Assembly (NCBI GenBank): GCA_026770585.1
Contig: MU646340.1
Location: 309,434-342,046, forward strand
Length of the DNA: 32,613 nt
Reading direction: 5' to 3'
Origin: Baffinella frigidus
Lineage: Eukaryota; Cryptophyceae; Cryptomonadales; Baffinellaceae
The position numbers and the translations under genes were made by a program. The notes beneath the pieces are model-generated. The model was not told the DNA's origin and did not search any database. It worked only from the letters and a program-made list of their open reading frames with translations. Positions 8,352 through 17,223 of the stretch are shown piece after piece (position 1 is the first letter of the stretch; every line of letters begins with the position of its first letter).

Positions 8352-11300
8352 TCAAAGAGGTTTGCAGTCGACATTGGCGCTACCTGCGGTGCCCCCCCCG
8401 TCCTTGTAGTCATCCTTCATCTTCTTGACCTCATCCGGATCCATGTTCTCCACCATCTTCGGCAGCACGAACGCCTGCACGAGGGTTGGGTTTAGGTTAA
8501 GGTTAAGGTTAAGGTTTAGCTCTTGGTTTCGGTTTCGGTTTCGGCTTCGGTTTCGGTTAAGGATAAGGATCAGGATTCGTTTTGGGTTAAGGTTTAGGAT
8601 AGGTTTAGGATAGGTTCAGATTTCGGATTGTTCTGTCCGGATCCCTGGGTCACGCCCAGTTGTGCCCAAGTTGCTTAAACCATACACCCTGAATCCTGGA
8701 TCCCAAACCAGGAAGCGCCGTACCACACGAGGCTACCCAGGCGAACAGAATAAAAGGCACTTTTAAAGTTTTGTGGGGAAATGATCACGTTTCCGCCCGC
8801 TGAGCGGTCGGTCGGTTACCTTATCCGTGATCATTTCCCCACAAAACTTTAAAAGTGCCTTTTATTCTGTTCGCCTGGGTAGCCTCGTGTGGTATCTCCA
8901 TCAGGCAGCACGACCTTGGAAAGCTTGTGGTATCTGCCTCGAATATTTTCCAGCACCAAAAATTTGAAAGTAAACGCTCGAGAGAGGCGCGGCTTTGACC
9001 ATGAGGCTGACGTTTAGGGTTTAGGGTTTAGGGTTTAGGGTTTAGGGTTTAGGGTTTAGGGTTTAGGGTTGCGTGGCGCACCATGAGGGTGACGCCGACG
9101 CCCATGATGACCATGGGGTTCTTGAGGTACACGGTGATGTCGAACTTTTCCCGCTCCTCGAAATACTTTTGACGCCCACGCGGCTCCAGCTTCAGGGGGT
9201 ACGGGAACGCCTTCGAGCGCAGCGCCTCCAGCTGTCCAGAGGGTTCCAAAAGTCAGAACGAGCTTTCCAAGAACCCCCAAGAGTCGGAAAGAGCTGTGCA
9301 AGGGGCCCCAAAAGTAAAAAAAAGAGAGGGTGCTGGAAGTTGACAGCCCAACCAAAGTCAACTCCAGATCTGAGGCGGGCCCGTCCATTCCGTGGCGCTG
9401 CCGGGTTTGGTCTATGCGGTCAGCTGGGCTCGCTGTGCGATCCCGGGGTGGCGCAACTGCCACCCAGCGGGCTACGAAAGGATTTTCGGCCCGACCCTGA
9501 CCGACTTTCCGTTGCCTTCAGAGAAAACCCCCGAAGTCCCTGAGGTATTGCACACGGAGGGAAAACGCGGTTGGTGGTGGCGCGGGTTACGGTACCTGGG
9601 ACGTGGCCTTGACCTTGACGCCCTTCCCGTGCTTCATCACCTCCAGCCGCACCTGCACAGCCAACATTCAGTATTTACGCCCAGCTGGACAGGCAAGATT
9701 CAATATTTACGCCCAGCGTTGCCCCAGGCGCGGCCAGAGGCCGAAAGATGTTCATCTCCGCCGCGCCTGTCCCCGCCGCCGCTTGCAGCTTCAAGCTGCC
9801 ACCTATCTTCAAGACACGGCATCCAACCCTGGGATCACCCGCCACCCTCCCAGGCGAAGTGTTTTGATCGTTAGGTCAGGCGAATTCGTACCAAGGGGGG
9901 CGGGGTCCTCCAGCACCCCCCTGGTACACACGCCGGAAATCGGGGGTTGGCCAAACGATCAAAACAATTGACTTGGGAGTGTTGGTGGGAACGACAGGCT
10001 GCCCTACAGTGTCCGGATGCTTCGGGACATCAGGCCGGTGCAGCTACCTCTGCGGACAACCATCTTCTGGGAGCAGGCACATCCCACACTCCTTGGTCTC
10101 AACGGACGGGGGAAGAATGCTATGCCCGCATGCGGACTACCCATACACAGCACAACTAGCGCGTACTGCTCACGAGAAAGCGAACACCAGCGTTCGAGAT
10201 GTGGTCTGCGGTCCGCTCTCGAGCTGGGAGGGAACACCTTAAAAGTACCCCATCCACACGTATCGGCTCCAGACTTTCACCAGAACCCATGTGCAGATTC
10301 TGGACATGGACTTTTATTATCGGCCGAAGCCCCTCGAGAGCGGCGGGTGGGCGTCTACTTTCAGTATCACCCTCGTTTTGGTAGCACCTTAAAGAGTTGA
10401 ATTCCGTAGCACCCCACGAAATGCTGAAAGTTGGTGCCTGAAGTGGGGTGTGCATTGGTGGAGCGGTTTTCGCATCTATCTGTTGACCACAAAAAAGCAT
10501 GAAGCTGCCAAACATTCGCGATTCAGTACCAGCACCGTCTACGCTCGGCATTGTTGCATTCCTTTCGTGGCCAACTGATGTGCAACCCGCTCTAGATACG
10601 AGGGCGGCGGGCTCGTTTTAAGGCGCATAGCTTTTTGAATTGTTCATCTGTAGACTTGAGAGTAAGAAGAAAAAGTAAAAAGAAGAAGAAGAAGAAAAAG
10701 AAGAAGAAGAAGAAGAAGAGGGGAAAAGAAAAAAAGGGGGGAGGACCTGGTCGAACAAGAACCCCGGGGCGTCAACGTCGAGCATGTGCACGCCCTCGGC
10801 CACCTCGTAGATGGAGAAGGAGCCATCGAAGCGCACCGGCGCCTGCTGCGCCCCGCCGTCCAGCAGGATCCGCAGCACCTTGCCTGTGCCGTTGGTATGT
10901 CAGCTGGGAGATGTAAGGTTGTCAGAAATATCGGGAAATGTCTGGCTTGCTGATGTGGCAGCTTGCCTGCTCCACCCTGGTGCGTTCAGCGCGAGCCTTG
11001 GGAATCTTCATGGGCCCTTCGGTGGGCCACTGAGGGCGCTCGCAGAAGAAGTCGCGACAAACCATCCACAATATCCCTATGGCACCGCACAGGGACGCGC
11101 CACACGGCAGGCCACCCTCAATGTCTGTTGAGCTTCTCTCTCGGGCTTGACTGAAAACGCGAGATGCCACCAAGTCGGAGCCACCACGGAGCAACTGCAC
11201 ACGCTTGAATCGGCATCGCCAGGAACCGTGTGCCCGGGGGGTGTCGGCGTGTACCATGCTGCTTGAACATCTTACGAAACTGTTCGTTGGACACAAACCC

Positions 11301-11831
11301 CTGCGCAGACACCCATTCCTCAGCGCCAAGGGGTCCCCGGGCTTTGCCCCACCTGTCTCCAGGCGGAAGAACCTCAATTGGTCCAGTGCGGCATCACGAG
11401 ATAGCACGATTCCACCATTCGGGTGAAATGCCAGCGCGGGCCGGGGGCACGCCACCCTCGCCCCGCCTGATCCTCCCCCGCTGGCGCGCCCACCTCAGCA
11501 CAGCAGGATCCGCTCCACGACCGGAGTGCCAATCTGGGAAAATCCCCCCGGTGCGTGCTGCTCCGAGCAATAATTTTTCACAGCAATATGTGCGCTTCCA
11601 ACCTCCCTGCCAGGTGCACAGCCACAGCGCCGGCGGGCCTGCGCCTTGGGCTGGCGGTTGTACCGTGACTGTGGCGGTGCGAAGCCCGTCGGCATTCACA
11701 CCCGACGTCTCGACGGGCGCCTCCTGCTCCCGCTCGTACTCGTCATCGTCGTCGTCGTCCGGCCCGCGTGCCCCGCCCGCCAGCAGCGCAGACGCCAGCA
11801 GGACGCAGAGCAGCGCTTGTCTTGCCTGCAT
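8352..11831 (-). CDS. EMC7: ER membrane protein complex subunit 7 (EMC7), six exons
   Basis: EMC7 is a subunit of the ER membrane complex, which inserts tail-anchored and multipass proteins; its beta-sandwich faces the lumen. Exons in order: 11831-11664, 11029-10976, 10878-10747, 9652-9596, 9231-9082 and 8474-8352. All introns are phase 0, giving 227 aa, normal for the family. Residues 1-20 (MQARQALLCVLLASALLAGG) form a signal peptide, followed by an acidic stretch. The beta-sandwich domain contains GPMKIPKARAERTR, LRILLDGG, RFDGSFSIYEVAEGVHML and VRLEVMKHGKGVKV. Then come YPLKLEPRGRQKYFEERE, the membrane segment YLKNPMVIMGVGVTLM and FVLPKMVENMDPDEVKKM. The start is ATG 11831. The last exon reads on to TGA (8352-8354); a GTAGCG at about 8383 could be an alternative donor, so the final 10 or so residues are less certain. 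Introns contain TTTAGGG arrays, MITEs and an (AAG)n tract. Confidence 0.92.
8488..8625. repeat. Degenerate TTAGGG/TTAAGG/TTTCGG array in EMC7 intron 5
   Basis: Units GGTTAAGGTT, GGTTTCGGTTTC and GGATAGGTTTAGGA. Read on the EMC7 sense strand it is the CCTTAACC / CCTAAACC form, ending about 15 bp before the acceptor of the last exon (8475). Confidence 0.85.
8721..8894. mobile_element. Perfect 69 bp inverted repeat (hairpin element)
   Basis: The left arm 8721-8789 is the exact reverse complement of the right arm 8826-8894, with a 36 bp spacer. The arms begin TACCACACGAGGCTACCC. Perfect identity over 69 bp implies recent origin or ongoing correction. It is in EMC7 intron 5. Confidence 0.9.
9012..9070. 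repeat. TTTAGGG telomere-type array in EMC7 intron 5
   Basis: Eight to nine near-perfect TTTAGGG units, i.e. CCCTAAA on the EMC7 sense strand. The array starts about 10 bp after the donor of exon 5 (9081). Confidence 0.95.
9460..9555. mobile_element. CCACACAGCGG-family fragment in EMC7 intron 4
   Basis: CCACCCAGCGGGCTACGAAA, GGATTTTCGGCCCGA, CTTTCCGTTGCCTT and AAGTCCCTGAGG match the left half and right end of the family in order. The ACCCTACGG middle block is missing. Diverged copy. Confidence 0.5.
10213..10343. mobile_element. CCGCTCTCGAG inverted-repeat element, copy 2
   Basis: Begins CCGCTCTCGAG and ends CTCGAGAGCGG. The interior GCAGATTCTGGACATGGACTT parallels copy 1 (3580-3689). Located in EMC7 intron 3. 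Confidence 0.6.
10664..10740. repeat. (AAG)n / (AAAG)n microsatellite
   Basis: Purine-rich AAG tract on the + strand. On the EMC7 sense strand it is a CTT tract beginning right after the donor of exon 3 (10746). Confidence 0.95.
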
Positions 11832-12638
11832 CGTGCCTCGACCCTGGACCGGAGGCGGGCCTGTGCGTGTTGTAAATTGAAAACTACGTCCATCTACTCG
11901 CCAGTTTGTACTAGAAAGAATAGAACGACTCAAAAACAAGGCGTCCTACAGAGGTGGGTGAGCGAGAGACCGCTGCTTCGAGCCCCAGGTCGCCCACACC
12001 CAACAGGATAGGCCTGAATAGCGCACGACACGACGGGCGTCACATGATGTTGGTGCTGCGAGTGAAAGACAGGCTGGATCCTTGGCCAATCTTCTCTCTC
12101 CTCCGGAGCAGCCCACGACAGCCCACGAGTCAATCGTTAGAGCTGCTCCACGCGAGAACGTGACGCACAGAGGAAGCGGTCTGGGAGCGCAGTGGGCTAG
12201 AGGGAGCATGCATTGCGGTGCTGGAGCGCAGAAAGAGACAGCTGCACTGTTAGTGGTACCCGAGGCAAGGGAATATCGTAAAGCCCATTTTTACCTCTGC
12301 TCAAGGCGGAGGTAAAAAAGGCTTGAGCAGAGGTAAAAAAGGGCGCAGTAAGCTAGAGCGAGCATGTACAGAGATACTGGAGCGCAGAGACCATCACCAC
12401 CCCAGCCTCCAGCCATACGGCCCCCTCTCAGAGCGAACAGCGAATCTGCCTCTGTCTCTGCGACTGATCTGCCGAGAAAGCAACTTGGCACAGAGAGAGA
12501 GACCCTGCCTGGTTTCTTTTGACATGTTGCGGACCACGACAGCCGATCTCGCTGACGACGTCGCCCACCCCCCCCCTTCCAGATTCGGCCATTCGCTGGG
12601 GCTGTGGAAGGGAAAGGTCCTCGCCGATCGAAAACGGG
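11832..12638. promoter_or_regulatory. Divergent intergenic region between EMC7 and EF-hand gene
   Basis: About 807 bp separates the two inferred start codons, so it should hold both promoters; no TATA or other core motif is recognisable. It contains a hairpin (12287-12347: ACCTCTGCTCAAG and CTTGAGCAGAGGT) flanked by direct repeats of GCTAGAG.GAGCATG and CTGGAGCGCAGA at about 12198-12235 and 12352-12388. Open frames over this stretch are uninterpreted. Confidence 0.4.
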
Positions 12639-15579
12639 ATGGCGGACGATGCAGCAGCGGAGGACAGTCTGGCAGCGCATGCCAGGGGCTCGGACTCCTC
12701 CCCGACAAGGGGAGGACGTTTGCGTGGGAGCGGCTCTCCATCAAACACATCCGAGTCCCCTCGTCGGCGGCGGTCCCTGATAAACCTCGAGGAAGGCATG
12801 CAGTGGGCGACTCGCATCTCGTCTTCCTCGCAGGATATGCTTCAGCAGGCCCTCAGGGAGGAAGCTGACTACTTCCCGGAGCCAGGCAGCGAGACCCCCG
12901 AGCCTGGAACCTCCGCAGCGGTCGACGAGCCCACGGACGGCGTCTCGCGTGATGGATGCCGCTTCTCGCTCGGCACGCTCGCTGCTGCGAAGGCGGAGGG
13001 GGCGTATCTGGACGTTTCGCGGGAGGCTCCTGCGGCGCGGTCGCCGCTTCGGCAGCCAGCGTCCGCCCCGGTCGATCTACTCTCCATGAAAGGCCAGGGT
13101 TGATGGTTCGGAGCTTCGGGATCAGGGCTTAGGTCTTAGGGCTTAGGACTTCAGGCTTGAGAGGCACTCGGTGTCTTGATCAAACCCCAGGCTAGGTGGC
13201 GGACACAAAAAACTGGGGGGGGGGGGGGTCGGCACTCGGTGACAGTCGGTGTCTTGGTCCTTGCCTCTGGGGATTTTGTATAACAATTAGAAAACACACA
13301 CCTTCTTAGCTAACTCCCGCCCCATGCTGCATCACCTAACACCCGCATTTTGTTCGCAGGCCACCGCACGGCAGCGCAGGGGACTCGACAAGCTGCAGCA
13401 GAAAGAAATCATCAGACGGGTGAGTGACACCGTGAAAAAATCGCCGAGTGATCAGACCACGCCAGATTGATCCAAGGAAACCTACGCCTTGTCCACGTAA
13501 AATCTGACGTGGCCGACTTGAGGATTTAAGGGGTTTCCCTGCAAAGATGTCAAAAGTGGATGTTTTAATCATCCTGTTGTGGGAAGGTTGCACTGTTCTA
13601 AAATCGTGCCCGTTTTCGTTTGCGTCCCGGTAGAACAACGGTTGAGTCAATGGCCGCGGGACCCCGTGGCTCTGGCGTGCCATCCATGCGTTTGAAACAG
13701 CTTTGTGTGTGGCGTGGTGGACAGCGTTCTTCGTGGCGTGGTTAAAAAAAGAGTGTCATGTGTGTTTGGTTAAAAAAACTGTGTTGTGTGTGGCGTGGTT
13801 GAAACGGCTTTGTGTGTTGGCGTGGTGTGCAGTTTGTTGCGGAGATGGACAAGGACAACGACGGGTGGATGCGAAGGGACACCGTCATCGCCTTCCTTCA
13901 CAGGTCCACTTCTGCTCATTTTCTTTCACGCTCGCCACAACTTTTCTGCTGATCTCTCCAGAAGTCCACTTCTGCTGATTTTCTCTTAGGAAATTCGAAG
14001 GGAATGATGTGCGCGTTGATGCACGTGGCATAGGCGACTGGCCTGTCCAGCGCGCCGCTGATCACCGTCGCGTTGTTATGGATCCGTTTGAGTCTTCTAT
14101 AATACTTACAGGACGTGACGTGTGTAAAGTCACTCCGGATATGCCTACATGGGGTCATCCCTAGATACTTACCCCCATCCCTGTCCCCCCGGGGCGAGCA
14201 GCAAGGCGCCACTACTAGTCGCGGCGCTGGAAGGCACCGAGCTGGGGCGGGACAATCTCTCAGGAGTGCTGCATCACGGCTCACAGGGGAGCCCTCCGAA
14301 TACCAACGACGCCAAGCGCCTCAGTGACTCTGAGGTATTCCGAGACACTGTTCCCGAGCCACGCTTTGACAGGAAAGCCTTTCCGCCGTAAGAGCCTTCA
14401 GTCGGCCTGTACGTGTGAACCTAGGACAACCCACACAGCGGACTACAACGGGATTTCGAGAACAACCCGCAAGTTGATCATCCATAGGACCCTACGGTAG
14501 GCTATCCGTAGGGTGGTAAGGTTGTTCCTACGGATATCCTCAACCGATTCTCGTTCAGAATCGGCCAGCAGATTCATTCGCAGCCCGCTGTGTGGCCTCT
14601 TCCCGTACCACTCGTTGCCGCTTCAGAGTGTGTCTTTTTGCAATTTGCTTCTGTTCCACCATGCGAAACGGTCTCACAACCCCGCCTCTCTCCATGTGTT
14701 GGCCTGGTGAACTCCCCCGGATCCTGAACTTCTCGGTATACCGATCCCCGGAGCCCTCTTGACAGAGGTTTGACCGAGGATCATAACCTAAGGTGTCGAT
14801 GCAAAGCGGCTGATTGTCTGTGGCGTGTGCTGAGCAGATTCGCGCGAGTTACTCGTCGCTGATTTCGAGCACCTCCAGCTACGGCTTCGACCCCGAGGTA
14901 CCACAGTTTTCTTTCTCCCCAAAAGTGGCCATTCTTGTCACATTGTTTTTTTTGCTTCCATCTGAATAGGGTAACGGCCTGAAAACCGGGCAGTTAGGCC
15001 TACGGTAGGCCGTAGGGGCCAAGGGGGCTCCTACGAGAAACCTTTGCGTAGGGGGCCTACGGCCTACCGTAGTCAATACCGTAGGATGAACCACCCGGTT
15101 TTCAGGACGTTTTTCAGGACGAACCTGTCGGTGGCCAACCTTGGCGGGGCGTGCAGGGCAGGGCACACCCTGGCCTGGCTGCGTCGCCTCACAACACCCC
15201 CCCCTACATCCCTTGACGCGTGCGGGGAACTCATCCCGCAGGAGCTGCGCGCGGAGATGGTCCCCTCCGCGAACCTAAACTATTGGATACCCATGAAACC
15301 GCAGAATCCCGGTTGTTACAGAGCGGAATCCAGGCGAGCGCGAGCGCGAGGTTGGTTGGATGCGAGATGCGTCGACGCGAGACCGGTGCAACGCCGCGCG
15401 CGCCCAGGACGAAACGTGCTTTGTTGACGCGTGATGGGTCTTCTGCAGGAGCTGCGCGCGGAAATGTTCGATGATGGTGAGAGACAGGCGAGTGGGGCTC
15501 ATGATCCGCCGAGCGAGGATGGGTCAGGTGCGCTGGGGTTGACCAATACGTTGCATGTCTCGCGTGATGTCTGCATTTA

Positions 15580-15634
<55 letters not shown>

Positions 15635-15958
15635 CACCCCCTCTCTCTCTCTCTCGCTCGCTCGCTCCCTATTTCTATCTCTCTCTCTCGCGCGCGCTTG
15701 ACGCTGGCGTTTTTGCTCCGGAAGGCTGCACTCAGCACGCACCCCAAGTGTGTTCGGGGTGAGGGTTCATGATCTAGAGTTTCAGGTTTACGATCTAGGG
15801 TTGGAACGCCACCCTTTCAAAATCGAAGCCTGAGTCCGAAACCCAGATGCAGATGCAGATGCAGGCGTGGACGCGTCACCGCACCGCGCTTCTGCGGTAC
15901 GAGCACCCCCGCTGGAGACCGCCCCTACCCATGCACCACCTGCTGCCGGGCCTTGATG
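12639..15958 (+). CDS. EF-hand protein gene, multi-exon (3' end unresolved)
   Basis: Exons: 12639-13070 (ATG 12639; the donor is uncertain because the frame runs to 13103), 13360-13419 (donor GTGAGT), 13833-13903, 14202-14334 and 14838-14897. Phases 0, 0, 2, 0, 0 agree. Candidate continuations are 15449-15476 or 15449-15527 (ELRAEMFDD) and 15865-15958 (TRHRTALLRYEHPRW); the last junction does not match in phase. The N-terminal third is Ser/Arg/Glu/Pro-rich and probably disordered. LDKLQQKEIIRR plus FVAEMDKDNDGWMRRDTV forms one EF-hand helix-loop-helix. No second EF-hand or catalytic domain is visible, so the role is at most a calcium-responsive or EF-hand-derived scaffold. No terminal stop exon was identified. 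GAGCTGCGCGCGGARATG also occurs at 15241-15258, a partial duplicate of the exon at 15449. Confidence 0.6.
13833..13903 (+). CDS. Exon encoding EF-hand loop
   Basis: Translation FVAEMDKDNDGWMRRDTV, then IAFLH. Loop positions 1, 3 and 5 are D, D, D, position 6 is G and position 8 is M (normally hydrophobic). Position 12 is T instead of the usual E, so calcium affinity or ion geometry may be altered. Entry is phase 0 after TGCAG; exit is phase 2 before GTCCAC. Confidence 0.75.
14431..14595. mobile_element. CCACACAGCGG-family MITE
   Basis: Left end CCACACAGCGGACTACAACG, right end CAGCCCGCTGTGTGG (inverted). The interior contains CCTACGGTAGGCTATCCGTA. It is intronic in the EF-hand gene and 165 bp long. 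Confidence 0.75.
14972..15111. mobile_element. Foldback MITE, ACCGGGCAGTT family, copy 2
   Basis: TAACGGCCTGAAAACCGGGC at the left and CCCGGTTTTCAGGACGTT at the right, with the same palindromic CCTACGGTAGGCCGTAGG interior as 3963-4115. Just downstream, TTTTTCAG at 15112-15119 could serve as an acceptor. Confidence 0.75.
15583..15690. repeat. (CT)n microsatellite
   Basis: An almost pure CT run of about 50 bp, then interrupted CTCTCT/CGCTCG tracts. It is pyrimidine-rich on the coding strand of the EF-hand gene. Confidence 0.97.
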
Positions 15959-15983
15959 GTGTCCTGCAACCTTGGCGACCCAC

Positions 15984-16143
15984 CCACACAGCGGGCTACG
16001 ATGGGATTTTCGGCCTATTTTGGGCCAAGTTTCCGTTACCTTATCTGTAGGAACCCCCCTATGTTCCTGCGGGTTGCCTACCGTAGGGTCCTAGGTCTTA
16101 TCGCTTAGGGGTTGTTCAAATCCCTGCGAAGTCCGCTGTATGG
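15984..16143. mobile_element. CCACACAGCGG-family MITE, best-preserved copy
   Basis: Left end CCACACAGCGGGCTACGATG, right end AAGTCCGCTGTATGG: inverted ends of about 13 bp with one or two mismatches. It contains TTCCGTTACCTTATCTGTAGG, CCCCCCTATG, GGTTGCCTACCGTAGGGTCC and GGTCTTATCGCTTAGGGGTT. The frame of the exon at 15865 would meet a stop inside this element if it were not spliced at 15959. Confidence 0.8.
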
Positions 16144-16567
16144 TGCGCACCCTTTCAAACGAAGTCATTTCGGACGATACCATAATCAGTTCCACGTGTT
16201 TACTATGCTGGGGCTTTTTGTGTGACATGTTAGGTTGGCTGTTGCTATCTTGGTGTGAAACCCATGCCTAACATAGCATCCAAAGTGGATCTGGTTCGGC
16301 TATCTTCCGAGATGAAAACTGCTGGTGCATGCACGCAAGGCACCGACCGTCACGCCGGCGCCAATAAACGTGGAAATTGCCTTGGTTGCCGTGGCATGAC
16401 CCTCCATGTTGCCTCCTCGCGACGTCCGCGTGACCTCCTCGTGACCTCCGTGTGACCAGGTCACGCTGCAAGCGGTAGAGGCGTCACGCTGGAAGCACGA
16501 AAGACACGAACACGCGTCCACTGCCGAGCGACGCAGGTGCGACAGGCCCGCCTCGAGGGGATTTTCT

Positions 16568-16646
16568 GGGGACACCGTCCCGTGTAGGATGACCGGAGTG
16601 ACTTTACATGAGTCACTCCGGTGATCTTACACGGGACTGTGTCCCC
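16568..16646. repeat. 79 bp near-perfect hairpin
   Basis: GGGGACACCGTCCCGTGTAG pairs with the inverse at 16611-16646: 36 bp arms with three mismatches. The apex contains GGAGTGACTTTACATGAGTC. The motif AGTGACTTTACA recurs at 31250-31300 and GAGTCACTTTACAGGGA at 20001-20525. Confidence 0.8.
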
Positions 16647-16748
16647 AGAGATCTCACCCCCCGGTTGCACGGGCAGATTTGCTGGATTGGAGGAGTTCCC
16701 GGACTCGTGTTCAAAACATGCCAGCTGGTGAAGCAGAGTCCGTCGCTA

Positions 16749-16789
16749 GATAGATAGACAGATAATTAGAAAAATAGATAGAAGAAAAC

Positions 16790-16826
<37 letters not shown>

Positions 16827-16908
16827 AAGGTAGATAGAAAGATAGATAGATCGATAGATAGATGGATAAATAGATAGATAGATAGATAGATAGATGGATA
16901 GATAGACA
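16749..16908. repeat. (GATA)n microsatellite
   Basis: TAGATAGATAGA units with interruptions over about 160 bp. Confidence 0.98.
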
Positions 16909-17223
16909 TGAGTCCCCGCCCCTCAGAAATCGAGCTGCCCGCAAAACAAAGCCACCGCGGGCCCTTCAACGAGGGCCCGGGGGGTCTCGGTCCCCCTGTC
17001 ATGCGCCCCCACACCCCCCCCCCTGCCGGCAGTTTCATGATTTCTCTTTCATGATTTCTATTTCATGATTTCTCGTGCCTCTACATGTTCCAAGTGAGCT
17101 GGAGAGGTGAGGGTTCAAGATTCGTGATTCGTGCCGGCAGTCCTCGAGTAGCCCGCTGCACTGCCGAGGGGGGGGGTCCAGGACGGTGTTTTTGATGTGG
17201 GACGGTGTGTGATCAGGGCGAGC

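Larger units (their letters stand above)
16144..17223. other. Non-coding stretch with hairpin and microsatellite
   Basis: No convincing exon. Contains the 16568-16646 hairpin, the (GATA)n tract and a TTTCATGATTTCT triplicate at about 17032-17072. Confidence 0.5.

Noticed and set aside
10618-10740. Lysine-rich frame on the + strand
   Set aside because: Translation of an (AAG)n microsatellite inside an EMC7 intron.
10922-11455. 177 aa minus-strand open frame overlapping EMC7
   Set aside because: Only the short EMC7 exon 10976-11029 within it matches the family; the rest is intron read-through.
15120-15205. Exon beginning DEPVGGQPWRGVQG after the foldback element
   Set aside because: Frame is open only because of local composition, no donor of quality follows, and it overlaps no recognisable domain.
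16711-17038. Ile/Tyr/Leu/Ser repeat protein on the minus strand
   Set aside because: It is a translation of the (GATA)n microsatellite.
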